From Ulota crispa (taxonomy: Eukaryota > Streptophyta > Bryopsida > Orthotrichales > Orthotrichaceae), in the NCBI GenBank assembly GCA_963920765.1, contig OY987247.1, positions 8,900,471-8,964,470 of the forward strand: a DNA stretch of 64,000 bases. The letters are read 5' to 3'. The notes beneath the pieces are model-generated. The model ran no database searches, was not told where the DNA came from, and saw only the letters and a list, made by a program, of their open reading frames with translations. Position 1 is the stretch's first letter. Every line of letters begins with the position of its first letter. The position numbers and the translations under genes are program-made. Of this stretch, positions 1 through 11,319 are shown piece after piece.

Positions 1-1245
1 CTTGCTAAGGTTGCAAAATACACATTTGACATAAATAATTATAACCCTTTCTAGCCACACTCCCTAGTCTTTGCAAGACTTTGCCAAAGTTGTGAAAACG
101 ATGTCACGAAATATAAATGTCCAATCTACTAAATTCCAATCTTAATCTTCAAGTTTGAATTTTCAATTATTGAATTATAACAAAAATTTGCTACTCATAA
201 CAATCCATCAACAAATACTTTAAACAATACATGTTTTGGAAGAAAGTGTAGTCCTATGATACAGGCATCACATCTCCAAAGTCACAACAACAAATTAAAC
301 ATTCAAAGGCACCTTGGTCAATCTCGTCAATGGCTGACTATCTTGAAAACTAGTCCCTTTGATTGTCAAATCACTTTATTCACATAAACAAGTGACGGCC
401 AATGTCCCAAGAGCTTGTGCACAGTTTGAAAAATTACTTCTCAACAACCTCCTTCATGGACTTGAGCATCTCAAAAAAATGTATTGAGGTACTTCTGTTG
501 CTGCACCTCAGAAAAATGGGGGCTTTTGAAGGAATGGGACTCTTAGGAGCAAATAATGCTAACGTGATAACTAAACTACTTCAAAAAATCCCAAGTCAAA
601 GGGGGACCTAGGAATAAACTAATGCATATGAGAATCAAATAAGAATGGGGGCTCAAGAATAGATTAGTGCCATGGCATCATGAGAATTGAACAAGCTTTA
701 TCTAGTATCATGGGGGAGGGCTCTCAGGAAGAAGTAACATGGGGGGGGGGCTCAGGAGGGGCTCTCAAAATGAACTAGTATCGTGAGCTGATGAGCAGCA
801 TAAGAATTGATTTTTTCAAGAAACCTGAAGTTGAATTATACCATAAGCAGCTTCAGCATACAAATATCTCTATATACTTGTTAATCATGCATAGGGCCAT
901 GGTAATAGAGGCCTGAAATTTGACATGTGGGCACATGCTCAATGTACCAAGAGTTTTATTACACCTGTCACAAAAAGCTCCACTTGTATACTTTTGTAAC
1001 TTATTCTGTAATTATCTTGAGATTTGCTAAAACTAGACAGCATTACTTACGTGGTACACTTTACGGTTTTGAAAATGACTAATTATACCATCCACAAAGG
1101 CATTTCAAAGTTGCAGTAAAAATTATTCCTCTCAGCTTGGGACAGCTTGGGACAGTTTCTATGTAACTATGTTAACTGGTATTGTACATAAGGCTCAAGG
1201 TAAACTGACCCCTCATTGTCCCTTGCTTGGATGGATAGGACCTTA
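1..1245. other. AT-rich intergenic DNA, no gene recognised
   Basis: No gene, domain or splice-bounded coding frame is visible. The longest frame (402-611) is 69 codons with no recognisable motif and looks like chance. A run of nine or more G is present near 741-751, and a nearby stretch repeats 'tgggggctc'-like words (650-770). I see no other structure. Confidence 0.5.
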
Positions 1246-1680
1246 GAGCATCATCAATTCAATGTGTACACTCAAAAAGAGACGAGCCTGTATTTTGCTT
1301 GGTGGGGTCCACTTTAGCAAGAGGTTTAGGGATTTCTTGGGCTCCAACGTCAACACTGGAATGGAAAAGCAGGACTTGGCTCCATTAGAACCACCTCCTC
1401 GTGCGGCATATTTGCTCATTTCCTCATGCCCTTGTTCGTTTCCTAATGCGCACTGCGTTTGTTGATAGAGTGACACTTTACCTATGATAGCTTCCAATTT
1501 CCCGACAACAACTTTCAAGTACTTACATTCTTCTACTCTTGTGCTTGAATTTGCGACGGGAGTTGCGTCAAGGTTGGGAGGATCTGGCTTGTGAAAGGAA
1601 TTGCATACTTAAGGGGCAAGGAGCAACGCAGAACCGGCTACTTCTGAGTCCCATTCATAGTGTACACATAGATGATGCTC
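1246..1680. mobile_element. Harbinger/Tourist-like MITE, TTA target duplication
   Basis: The left end reads TTA then GAGCATCATC, and the right end reads GATGATGCTC then TTA. This gives 10-bp perfect terminal inverted repeats and a 3-bp TTA duplication (1243-1245 and 1681-1683). The homology continues inward with ATGTGTAC on both arms. A TTA/TAA duplication is typical of PIF/Harbinger elements. The inside is GC-richer than its surroundings and holds overlapping 60-90 codon frames on both strands, with no motif I recognise. The related terminus GAGCATCTCC occurs at 52953 and 59565. Confidence 0.7.
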
Positions 1681-1794
1681 TTAGGAATTTGTCCATTGCA
1701 CATCTATGCTTTTGGGCTTAGGTGGAAAAGCTTTGTAAAACTCAAGCAAAGGTTAAAATAATAATTTGCCTCCTATATTTTTGTAGTGTTTGAT

Positions 1795-1960
1795 TATATC
1801 TTCCTCTAGATTTCTAGACTAAATCAAGGTCTCTGAATCCAAATAGGAAGTTGAATTTTCAAATTTCAATCTCTTGATGATAAATTTTCAAACTCTCAAA
1901 AAATTTGAAATGTGAAAAAGTGGAGTTTTTTCACATTGGCCCACAAACATATAAAGGATT
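1795..1960 (+). repeat. dispersed repeat, copy 1 (also 9045-9190)
   Basis: About 165 bp of alignable sequence is shared with 9045-9190. It contains the words CTAAATCAAGGTCTCTGAAT and 'gaaatgtgaaaaagtggag'. The first word is a mark also found, in either strand, in the foldbacks around 20390, 27905, 32460 and 60395, so this is probably a fragment of that foldback family. Confidence 0.55.
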
Positions 1961-2144
1961 TGACTGAACTACCGACCCCATTCATTCAGGAAAAGGGCAA
2001 TGAGGAGGTCAATTTACCATAGCCGTACATAGTTGCAGACATTCTATCCACATTGCATGCACCACTATATGAGGGGCAATAAAAAAAATCTTGGCAAAAA
2101 TTTGCCTAAATCTTACCTTAGAACCCAACTGGCAATCATAACAC
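1961..2144. other. AT-rich spacer
   Basis: No gene or repeat recognised between two dispersed repeats. Confidence 0.4.
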
Positions 2145-2350
2145 TAGAAAAATGCACTGAAAAAATGGATGAAGTTGCCAAATCCCTACCCAAGTTTGCA
2201 TCAAATTAGCCAACTTTTTGATGAAAGCTACTAATATTAGTAGATTTTATGGATGAATGTGCACACATCGTTGATTTATTCAACTCTATCCAAATTTTCC
2301 TTACCTGCTTGCATGGTGAGGTACGTGTCGCTCTACCAGCAAAAATACAA
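2145..2350 (+). repeat. dispersed repeat starting AACACTAGAAAAA, copy 1
   Basis: This stretch shares order and wording with 18525-18725 (same strand) and with 48610-48822 (opposite strand). The shared blocks are AACACTAGAAAAA, then GGATGAA..TTGCCAAAT, then CTACTAATATTAGTAG, then CAAATTTTCCTTACCTGC, and a final 'tcgctcta'. CACTA at an end is typical of CACTA/EnSpm elements, but I see no paired end or target duplication, so the class is open. Confidence 0.5.
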
Positions 2351-3066
2351 AAAATGAAAAATACAAAGAATGAAAGCTAACAAGGAGAGCCAAAAAAACA
2401 ATAGAAAGTCAAGTCACATGAAATGTGAAAACAACCAATTGGAATCTAAAATAATTGGTTAAAAACCAACTAAAGTTTAGGAAGACTTCTAATTATAGTG
2501 TAAGTATAAGATAGGCGCATCCATAAGCGTGGAAGTAAGGGTCTTGGAGTAGGTAAAACAATTAACTAAATTTGAAAAAAATACTGTAAGTTAGGAAGTG
2601 GAAACCAAAAATATTAGCATCAATTTCAAGGTTCCAATTGCAAGCATTTGTCCACAAAGATTTTTCAAAGTCTAGAATCATTGAAATTGTAAGAACCATG
2701 TGTAAGAGATGTTAAAAACAAGGCTTGTTGGTTCTCAAATAGTGAGATGGGTACTCAAATCCGTCATGGAGTCACCTACAACCATCACTTTGTCACCCAT
2801 GACTATCACTTCGGTACCCATAACCACCCTGACTTTGTCAATGACGCCCATGGGTGCGGCTACCTTAAAGGCAATATCCATTGTTGGCGTTGCACTAAAA
2901 ACCTAATTGGAATGAGAGATGTAGGATTCTTACAAAAGAAGCTCAAAATCTTCCCGCACACTGACATGCGGTAGCATTTGCAATAGCTCAAAATAGTCGG
3001 TGGAGGTAACATCTGCAAGGAGGGTCTTTGACTCTTTGCACGCGGGATTGGTGATTTGGTATGGTA
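2351..3066. other. AT-rich DNA with a solitary pogo-type end near 2848-2868
   Basis: No gene. The sequence CATGGGTGCGGCTACCTTA near 2848-2868 matches the right terminus of the pogo-like family annotated at 53261-57799 (GGGTGCAGCTACCT then TA). I see no matching left end upstream, so this is probably a truncated or solo end. Confidence 0.45.
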
Positions 3067-3460
3067 GCCACTAGGCTGCCACCCCCTAGTTGCTATGTGG
3101 ACACCTCCATAGCCTAGCTTATTAAAGTTGAGATTATTACAACCGTGAAATATGAAGTAAAATCAAAGCAATATTTTGGTGTACAACTGCGTCTACAAGT
3201 GTTGCAAACATACAACAATATATGCCTCATTTGTGACACGGTCAAGAGTTAAGCCAGTAAACAAAGGGATCGACTGGTTTAACTCCTAACCGTGTCACAA
3301 ATGAGACATATTTGTTGTATGTTTGCAACACTTGTAAACACAAATGTATGCTAAAATGTTGCTTTGATTTTATTTTATATTTCAACATAATAATAGTCTC
3401 AGATTATAGACTAGGCTAGGGGTGTCCGCATAGCAACTGGGGGGTGTCCGCCTAGTTGCT
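3067..3460. mobile_element. foldback MITE, about 390 bp
   Basis: The two halves are reverse complements with mismatches, centred near 3258. One internal pair is AAGTGTTGCAAACATACAAC (left) against GTTGTATGTTTGCAACACTT (right). The outer arms pair 'ccccctagttgctatgtgga' with 'ccgcatagcaactgggggg'. No coding frame. The target duplication could not be fixed by eye. Confidence 0.7.
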
Positions 3461-3752
3461 CCCTTTGGTATATATTGCCAAAACAAACCTCTGGGGCCCA
3501 AGGTGGAAAGTTCAAATTTTTTCAGCAACACCAAGTCTAAAAAATTTACCAACAATTGGTTTAAGAAATTTACAACATGAATTGGATTTGGAAATTTTAA
3601 ATTCAAAAACCACAAAGAAGGATCCAATTGGACAAAGACAAAATACGGGGTAAATTATTTCTATTACCCTTGTTTGTGAAAAGAGCTGAGCTTCTTCACT
3701 GTAGCGGTTGGAGGTTCTAGGTACGCCTAGATCCTTTAGGAGCTGTAAAGGA
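3461..3752. other. AT-rich spacer, no gene seen
   Basis: Short chance frames only (3456-3653 on + and its antisense shadow). Confidence 0.4.

Positions 3753-3811
<59 letters not shown>
3753..3811. repeat. (AT)n microsatellite
   Basis: About 29 uninterrupted AT dinucleotides. The sequence is self-complementary and prone to length change and assembly error. Confidence 0.95.
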
Positions 3812-3813
<2 letters not shown>

Positions 3814-3819
3814 TAGAGG

Positions 3820-4229
3820 CAACTTGGCAATTTTGGGCAAGTTAGCAATTATAACATGATGAATATATTTCCACAAAAAAATTAGAGGATGTGTGCCAAA
3901 GAGTATTTTTCTAATGTAATGGTTTTCAAACCATTTTGACCAGTAGAGAAAAGGTCACAATGAAATATGTAACTCCACTTGCTGAAAGGGCATGATGCGG
4001 CATTTGCACAACTATTTACACTCAAGTTGAAATTTTGAGATCTTGCCAAAAGTTTGAGGGGCAAAATTATTTCTTGTTAGACCTTGACCCAACCTCATTC
4101 CATGAAGGCAATTGTTTTTGCTTAAAGCTGCCCAAAATTTGAATGCCTCCCAAAAAACTATTTCTCACTTCAAACCCTATAATCTCACAATTTGTGCAGC
4201 AAATGTATTTCATCTTTTTACTATCATTA
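3820..4229. repeat. dispersed repeat, copy 1 (also 6590-7380)
   Basis: Shares blocks in the same order with 6590-7380. Examples are 'aaatttagaggatgt'-like words, 'tgagatcttgcc', 'ccattccatgaa..caattgtttttgctta', and 'ctcacaatttgtgcagc'. It is non-coding AT-rich repeat DNA of unknown class. Confidence 0.55.
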
Positions 4230-5165
4230 GCAAAATTTTGATCCCTCCAAGAGACCCTTAAGATTTGACACTCTTAACATTTATTAAGACTAGGCTAGGT
4301 GCATTATAAAGTGTGTGAAGTGGCTCTACCTTGTATGACTTTCCTATTGTAAATCACAAAAACCATGTATATAAAATGTTAATCTAGTCCTTGTATGAAG
4401 GACCTTATCCACATGCACAATCTAAAATAATAGGGGAAATTACAAATAGGGGCATGAAAACGCAAAATATTACAAATAGGGGCGCAGTTTCAAAATAATT
4501 ACAAATAGGGGCATGATTTTTTTTTAAATGTAATCGTTTGTGATTTTTTTGGTTTGGACATTAGTTGACTTTAACACATCACATTAAATGTTAGCTAACT
4601 TCCAAAAAACTTAAAGGTCTCTCCAAATCAAGCCTAAGTAAAGAAATTTTAGTATAGAAAATGGCAATATTTGAAGACTTTTAAATTTTTTGGAAGTTAG
4701 CTAACATTTAATGTGATGTATTTAAATCAACTAATGTCCAAACCACAAAAAAATTTAAAAAAATTACCCTTTTTTTCTTAAAATCATGCCCCTATTTGTA
4801 ATTATTTTGAAATTGCACCCCTATTTGTAATATTTTACATTTTCATGCCCCTATTTGTAATTTCCCCAAAATAATACAAAAAGGAATTGCATTGATAAGA
4901 CATGTAGATGGACTCACTAGTCACTATTCAAGTACTTCACTCATGTATACAAATAGAGTAAAATAGAACTTATGGTTCTACAGTGCCCACATCTTTGTCC
5001 TATTGAGATGGCACAACAATATAATTTTCATGATTGCATTGAACTTAAAGGGTGGGCATAAATAGGGGATAAGGGATTTTTTTGTTGCAATAAGTACATG
5101 TCTTGGGATCCTTTTTGAGACTTGTTAAGGGCCTCTTGGAGGGTTCAAAATTTTACTAATGAGCA
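4230..5165. repeat. repeat with inverted ends, host of a Mutator-like MITE; empty TTAA site at 4258
   Basis: The left end (ATTTTGATCCCTCCAAGAG) and right end (CTCTTGGAGGGTTCAAAAT) are inverted repeats. The interior 4262-5100 is homologous to 58822-59270 in the same orientation. At 4258-4261 this copy has one uninterrupted TTAA. At the same point the other copy carries a 5.8-kb insertion (53018-58817), so this copy preserves the pre-insertion site. A second insertion, at 4433-4867, is described separately. Confidence 0.65.
4433..4867. mobile_element. Mutator-like foldback MITE with 9-bp target duplication
   Basis: Flanked by AAAATAATA on both sides (4424-4432 and 4868-4876). The termini are perfect inverted repeats starting GGGGAAATTACAAATAGGGG. 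The word 'ttacaaataggggc' is repeated three times in each arm, and the arms pair across most of the element. A 9-bp duplication is characteristic of Mutator/MULE elements. The homologous unoccupied region at about 58975-58995 lacks the insert, which supports the borders. Confidence 0.8.
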
Positions 5166-6589
5166 CAATGAAGTAGTCAAATACTAGGTCCTATAAGAAA
5201 TTGCACCAAGAATTCATTTGATTTTATTTTTCTTTATTATCAAAACAACTCATTTTAAATGATTTTTGGTGAAACATAATCAAAGACCTTTACGGATAAT
5301 CAATAAATTGAATAAGCGATTTAATCCAAAATTATCAAAAACATTAAATTTTTAATTGAACTTTCTCAAATTTTTGATAAACAAGTTTTATGTATTTGGA
5401 ATTTAATATTCAAATTTGGATTTTAAATTTTATGAAAAAATTCACCTAATTATTAAGTACAAGTATAGGTACCCGTTGTACCAAGGAGGCAATAGAAATA
5501 TCTTTGCAATAAAAAAAATGATACGCTAGCAATTTTATCACAAACTATGGTCAGTTTAAAAATTTAAACTATAGGTGATAGGTTAACTCACAAAACACCT
5601 TTAACTTGATTCAAAGGAAAGCCTTAGTTTAAACCATTTCATGCATGTACCCCTCTCTCCACTCTATGCATGTACCCTTTCTCCCTTGTAAAAGGACAAA
5701 CATGTCATTGGAAGTTGCATCATGCCACTCTATATTCTTGGTTGTATTCTGTTCTTGGTTGTGTTCTCCTAGAAAAGGTTGTATTCTATTATTTATAACA
5801 ATTTCTGAAACTTATACTATTTATTATTTGTGCATGTTAAATTGCTTTTTTTTCTATAGTTAACTACTAAAGGCTCAAATTGAGTTTTTTTGGTAACATG
5901 GTAGTTGCAAGAAACATTTCATAGTTTTGTCTCAAACACCCAGAAAACTGGTAGTACTAGGTAGTACTATGAGCTTTTGAAATAAAATTTTAAAAAATAA
6001 AATAAAAAATGGAAAATTTGCAAAGCACTTAAAATAGCATACTCGTGAAAATTTACCCTAGAATAATTTTATTCTAAAAGTTATGCACTAAAATAGGAGG
6101 ACAAAAATTACCAACAAAAAGACAACTTTTTTTTTGATTTCTGGAAAATAGTAAAAAAATTCAAAAAAATAAAACAAAAAATGACCATTTTTGATAGCTT
6201 CACGTGGTGCAAGTGGTTTTTGTAGGAAGTTTTTTTTATTTCACCAATCATTCAAGAAAGGATGGCCACTTTGAGGTGTGCACAACATGGAATTTAGAAT
6301 TTTATGAAACCCTTCTATATATCCATGTAATGTTCTATGATGAACAACTTCCTTGATTTGTGGCATGAGATTCCCTTTTTTGGACCCAAAATAGTACTAA
6401 AAACCCCCAAATTGGCCAAGGAAGACACCTATTTGGGGATGTTCAGAAATAGTAAAATAATTTTAAAAAAAACTGAAAAATTTATGGAAGGTCTATAACT
6501 ATGACATGTACCTTCCTCTGAAATTTCAGCTCAAAAGAACTTGATGTGCAAAAGTTACAAGCCAAAAAGCACCTGCAAGAGGTGAAGGG
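5166..6589. other. AT-rich DNA, no gene recognised
   Basis: Poly-A and poly-T rich with short chance frames (for example 5645-5863). No splice-bounded coding sequence, domain or clear inverted repeat was found. Confidence 0.45.
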
Positions 6590-7440
6590 GACAAGAAAAA
6601 GTACAAGTGTTTCTAGAAATAACCCAACATAAAGATTTTGGGCATGTTAATACTTGTAGTATAATATAAAAAAATCCATGAAAATTTAGAGGATGTATAT
6701 TCAAGGAGTAGATTTACAATGGAACAATTTTCAAATCTTTTTAGTTTGTAGAATAAAAAGAATAATGGGACACATAGTTTTGTTTGTTTAAGGGGCAACA
6801 TGGGCATAACTTTTTACATTGCAATTGAAATCTTGGGATCTTGCCCAAATGTTGACAGGCAAAGATATTCACTTGTCAAATTTGACTCAACCCTATTCCA
6901 TGAAAGTAATTGTTTTTGCTTAGTGCCCCTTACTGCACCTTTGTTGGAAGTGGCCATATATTGATCAAGCTTGTCAAAGCCACAATTTTTGGCCAATTTC
7001 TTTTATTTTCCCTCCTTTGAAGCTAGCTAAAATGCAAATTCCCACTGCTTACGTTTAGAAAATTCTTTTGTATGTAGAAGCTTAAAATTGTTGAAAAAAT
7101 GGTTTTACATGAGAGTTTTCTTGAAGCTAGTTTCCTACTCAAATTTTTTGGTATGTGTTCTTCAATTCAAAATGATATGGAATTTTTTAGGCATATGAAT
7201 AGCTCTATCACAAAGGTAAATTTAGAAATTTACAATAAGAACATGGATTTAATTGGTGCAAAAGCCTCCTCAAATTAGAGTTGCCCAAAATTTGAATGCT
7301 TCAAAAAAATTCATCTCTCACTTTAAACCAAATGATCTCACAATTTGTGCAGTATATATCTTTCATCTTTTTGATATATTGTACTAAAGTAGTCTAAGAC
7401 TAGATCCTATGGTAAATTGCACAAACATTTGGAGAAATTT
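6590..7440. repeat. dispersed repeat, copy 2 (also 3820-4229)
   Basis: A longer version of the 3820-4229 repeat, with the same order of shared words including 'ttgaatgc..ctctcact' and 'atctcacaatttgtgcag'. No coding capacity recognised. Confidence 0.5.
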
Positions 7441-8400
7441 GAGCCCTCCAATAGCCCCCAACAAAGTCTCTAAAGGGGTCCTAACCCCTAAACGCCCAAG
7501 GGGGTAAGGGTGAAACATAGATGCATTATAAAATGATACTTATGTAACTTTGATGGAATTTTCTTCAAGAGAGAAAACAAGAATCATGGTGTTTACTAAT
7601 TATCCATATAGTCAAACATTCAAAAATAGTTTTAAATTTTTATTTAATGAATTTAGAAGCATTTACCTTTTAATATTCACCAAAATTTCAAATTTTTTTC
7701 ATAGATTTTAATATTTGGTATGAATGGCTAAAAACAGACATTCTATTGTAAACTTCAAAAATGCAATCTTTTCAAAGGAGAGAACATTGTTAATTTTCCG
7801 AAATAGTAAATTTTATAACACTAGCAAATATTGAAGTGTTTGTCTTTGAAAAATTCTCATTGATGGAGTTTAACTTGGATTGACATTATTCAAGTTGGGT
7901 TGGAAAGTAGAATTGATCTTCTATTTAAGCGTTTTCTTAAGTTTTCAAAAATGTTTTTTTCATCTTGAGCAGCTTGCAAAAAATGGGCAGCAACCAAAAA
8001 ATGGTCGATTGAGCGCTTAGGGGTTAAGATATGTACTTACTACAACAAATAAACCACTAATCACCTCTTTCCGCTCACCCTTTGAATTCAATGCAATCAT
8101 GAAAATTACATTATTATGTTATCTCAACTGGACAAAAACCATGGGTACAAATGTACAATAGGACCATGAATTCTACTTTACTTGAATAGATGAATGAAGT
8201 ACTTGGATAATGCCTACTGAGTACATTTCCATATTTTATGAGTCTAATGCCTTTTTTATTGTTTTGGATTGTGCATGTCGCTTAGGTCCTTCATACAAGG
8301 TAGCAGTAGGTACGAGTGCCCTTTTCCCGTACTCACTCTAGCCAATTAATAGCTTGGTTTGTCAAACCTTAGGGGGCTCTTGAAGGGCTCAAACTTTTAC
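7441..8400. repeat. inverted-ended repeat hosting a TTAA element
   Basis: The left end 'tttgagccctccaatagccc' and right end 'ggggctcttgaagggctcaa' are inverted and related to the ends of 4230-5165. The block 8040-8330 is homologous, in reverse orientation, to 4880-5100. The TTAA element 7485-8023 is inserted in it. Confidence 0.5.
7485..8023. mobile_element. TTAA-flanked (piggyBac-like) MITE
   Basis: Starts CCCCTAAACGCCCAA and ends TTGAGCGCTTAGGGG, inverted with two mismatches. It is flanked by CTAA on the left (probably mutated TTAA) and TTAA at 8024-8027. No transposase. Confidence 0.65.
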
Positions 8401-9044
8401 TAATGAATTTCATTTTCAACTTTTTTTTTTGCCTTTGCTATCAAAACCACCATCTTTTTTAGTATATTTTGGTGAAACATTGTCAAAGACCTTTATGGAT
8501 TAAAACTTTAGGTTTTTTTAGAAAAATAAACATGAAAATAAAAATAAAAAACAATTCTAATAAAATAGCTTTATCGAAATGAGAGTTTAATAAAATTTAT
8601 CAAATACATTTATCAAGTTAATTTTGTTTCCATTTTTTGAGATTGGTTAGAAAAGACGCTATAAACGAAATTTGTGCCAAATTTGCTATCATTGATGTCA
8701 TTAGAATAATTAACAAAATAGTTAACAATTAATGTTTTATCAAATTAACAATAAGGATTTAATTTATACTAAATACCGAATGTCACTTGTTTGGATAAAG
8801 TATTTTAATTTTTGTGAAATTTGTTTATTTCAATAATTTCAATGTGTTTTTATCTTACTAAGTTCATTTAGGTTGGGATCAAAGCCCTTCATCTCCTGCA
8901 AAGGATGAAAAGGCAATTTGGAGGGATGCCTTGACCAAAGAGCAGTATTTTAGCGGTTTTTTTGCCTTATTTTTCGCGACAAGTTAATTTCCAAACAAGG
9001 GTAATAGTCATAATGTGCCCCTATTTTTCTGATGTTCAATTGTA
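8401..9044. other. AT-rich DNA, no gene recognised
   Basis: No feature beyond short A/T runs. Confidence 0.4.
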
Positions 9045-9190
9045 TTCTTCTGTAGAGGCTAAAGCAAGGTCTTTAAATCCAAATCTGAATTCAAAGTTCT
9101 CAAATTCAATCTTGAATCGATAATTTTTGAAATTTTTGAATATTTGAAATGTCAAAAAGTGGAGATTTTTCACTCTAACCCTACATCGCA
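9045..9190 (+). repeat. dispersed repeat, copy 2 (also 1795-1960)
   Basis: Shares 'gcaaggtctttaaatccaaa', 'tgaaatgtcaaaaagtggag' and the following 'tttttcact' with 1795-1960. Confidence 0.55.
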
Positions 9191-9838
9191 AAATAAGGCA
9201 AGATCATCGCAGGTCCAGAATATTGCTCTCCACCTTACCACAGCTGACAGACACCCTTCATTGCAGCCGCAACCAATGTGCTGGGAAAATTGGTTGCTAA
9301 TTCATTGTTAGCCGGTGAAATTGGGGAAAAATCCGGTTGCATTTTGAAAATATTGGCAAAAAAATTGGTTAAATTTCACTAAAAAGTTTTTAGTCTAAAT
9401 ATAGTCTACTACTGTGTAAATTTAGAAAAATATCCGGCACAGTATGGAGAAAAATCGGTTGTATATGAAAAATGATGGATTTTTAGCTGGTGAAGTCCAA
9501 ATTTTTTTTTGAATACTGGCCGCAACAGGAAATGGCTGGTGGGCTCTGCCCTAACCCACTTATGGCAAAAAGCCCCCAACACCCACACGCCTGCTCTGCT
9601 GGCAACGACAACCCCGGACGATGACACAAACAGCCTGCAACGTGGCGGCGCAGACCCGGTTTGCATTTACCAATATATTGACTTCTCAGGTTTTTGGACC
9701 TTTCTAGAATTGGGACGAATCTACGACACAAGTAAGTTATGGTGTTATGTACTGGTATGATAGATCTGTGATGGTGTTAAGTAGTAATGGGATAGATCTG
9801 TGACTCCGGCGGGAATGGGACGTCAGCATCTGCGACTC
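9191..9838. other. no gene recognised; GC-richer patch 9520-9670
   Basis: Base composition rises towards gene A. Overlapping 82-85 codon frames on both strands (9409-9760) have no motif and are probably chance. Confidence 0.4.
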
Positions 9839-10222
9839 ACATAGCCCGTTTGTACTGTGTATATAGCCCGTTCATAGACTTAGGGGCGGTTCACACTACG
9901 TCCCACGTCCCATCTGTGTAAGTCCCATCCCAGCTCCAGATCCAAGTTTTGTTAGGTTACTAAGGGTAAAAATGGGTAAAAATGAGTGCTAAATAAAGCC
10001 ATGAATATTTTATGCAAAAATGTTGGTGGGATTTGGGGCTCAAAATTGGGTTTAGCAAAATGATTGACTCAAATTATAAGTGAAATCCCACCTCCTTTGA
10101 CATCAAAATTTTCAAAAAATGCTGCCATGTAAGCAACTGGGACTTGGGACGTAGTGTCATCACTAGTGCGAACCGCCCCTACTGTATATAGCCCGTCTAT
10201 AGAGTCACACAGCCCGTTCGTG
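9839..10222 (+). promoter_or_regulatory. ATAGCCCGTT short repeats upstream of gene A
   Basis: The word 'atagcccgtt' or a close variant occurs near 9840, 9863, 10187 and 10207, twice preceded by 'tgtatat'. The array is split by the MITE at 9883-10179. It lies about 1.1 kb upstream of the gene A start codon. A promoter role is inference only. Confidence 0.35.
9883..10179. mobile_element. MITE with TA target duplication, 297 bp
   Basis: The terminal inverted repeats are GGGGCGGTTCACACTA (left) and GGGGCGGTTCGCACTA (right, reverse complement), flanked by TA at 9881-9882 and 10180-10181. A second inverted block pairs 'cactacgtcccacgtccca' with 'tgggacttgggacgtagtg'. TA duplication fits Tc1/mariner-type MITEs, though the ends are not the Stowaway consensus. 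Confidence 0.75.
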
Positions 10223-11319
10223 GAAATTTGTTACGGCGTCTTCTACGCAGGGTCGGTAACTATGCGGGATCGGGATTGGTCGGAAGCACTACACGACAGG
10301 AATCACAGGATTGAATTTGCGCTACACGACAGAAGTTTGCCCAATGTTTATGATTGTTGTGGGAAAGCGGGAACAGACAAGCGAGCTCGATTCTGCTTTT
10401 ACGGAATCATCCCCACCCCACCCGGCCACGTCATGAAGTCAGAAGTTCGTCTATGAAGAGCTTCATTCCAATTTTGAGATTTAGCTTCCTTCGTCGACAG
10501 ACGATACTCCGCTAACGCAGGTCCAAGGGTTCCACATTTTTCTCGTTTCATTTTGACATCTCGCATAATTTGCTTCAAGCGATGATCAATGTTTCTCACG
10601 ATTGTGACATCACGTAACGAAGCAATGCATGTTCTGGTTTTGTTTTCCTTCTTCGACTGTGCCGTTTATTAGTCTTTCGTGAGATCCGCGCTTGCATTCT
10701 GACCTGGTTGAGTACAAATTTTAAGCCGAGAGAGGGCATCCGAATTCTTCTAGTTATAAAGGAAATGCTGGCTGGAGAATTGAAGCAATTCTTTGTGTTC
10801 AAGCTTTTGTGGCAATGGTTAGGGGATTACGTGTTGGTTTCTGCAGTTCCGTGCTCGTGTTGAGTTGTCACTAGCACTTGGAACGCGTTTCTGTTAGATT
10901 ACAAGTGATTAGACAAGAATTTAGTGCTTTTTCTGGTCGACGTACTAATAGCAAGCGCCTGTTTTATTTTCTTGTTTATGCCCGGGGAACTGATTTTGGT
11001 TATAAGTCCTTGAGTTTTCTAATTGTAGAAATTTCTTTGTATGGTTTACTCTGTTGATCCAAACGTTCTTTGAAGTTTACGAAGGCTGCAATGGTAGGCC
11101 AGTTCGAACAGGGGATTTTGAACAATCTCAAGAATATGATAAAACCTGTAATCATACTCTTGGACGAGATTTGCCGTCGTGTTTTTTTGAAATCGGATTA
11201 CGTAGCAAGTTTTGTTTGATTTCGTCTTAGGGTAACTAAAATTGTCCAAATTTTTATTGCAGAATAATTTTACTTTCGAAAACGCTAAGTTTGAAGCTAT
11301 TCGAGGATAGACTACGCCG
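10223..11319 (+). other. 5' region of gene A, no coding exon recognised
   Basis: GC content is higher than in the flanking repeats. Frames such as 10154-10456 show no motif. The stretch probably holds the promoter, untranslated leader and possibly a leader intron, but no TATA box or transcription start could be fixed with confidence. Confidence 0.4.

Noticed and set aside
3456..3653. 65-codon plus frame and its 81-codon antisense partner
   Set aside because: Short, AT-rich, no motif; probably chance.
10154..10802. Frames of 66-100 codons upstream of gene A
   Set aside because: Overlapping on both strands, no motif, and not joined to gene A by plausible splice sites.
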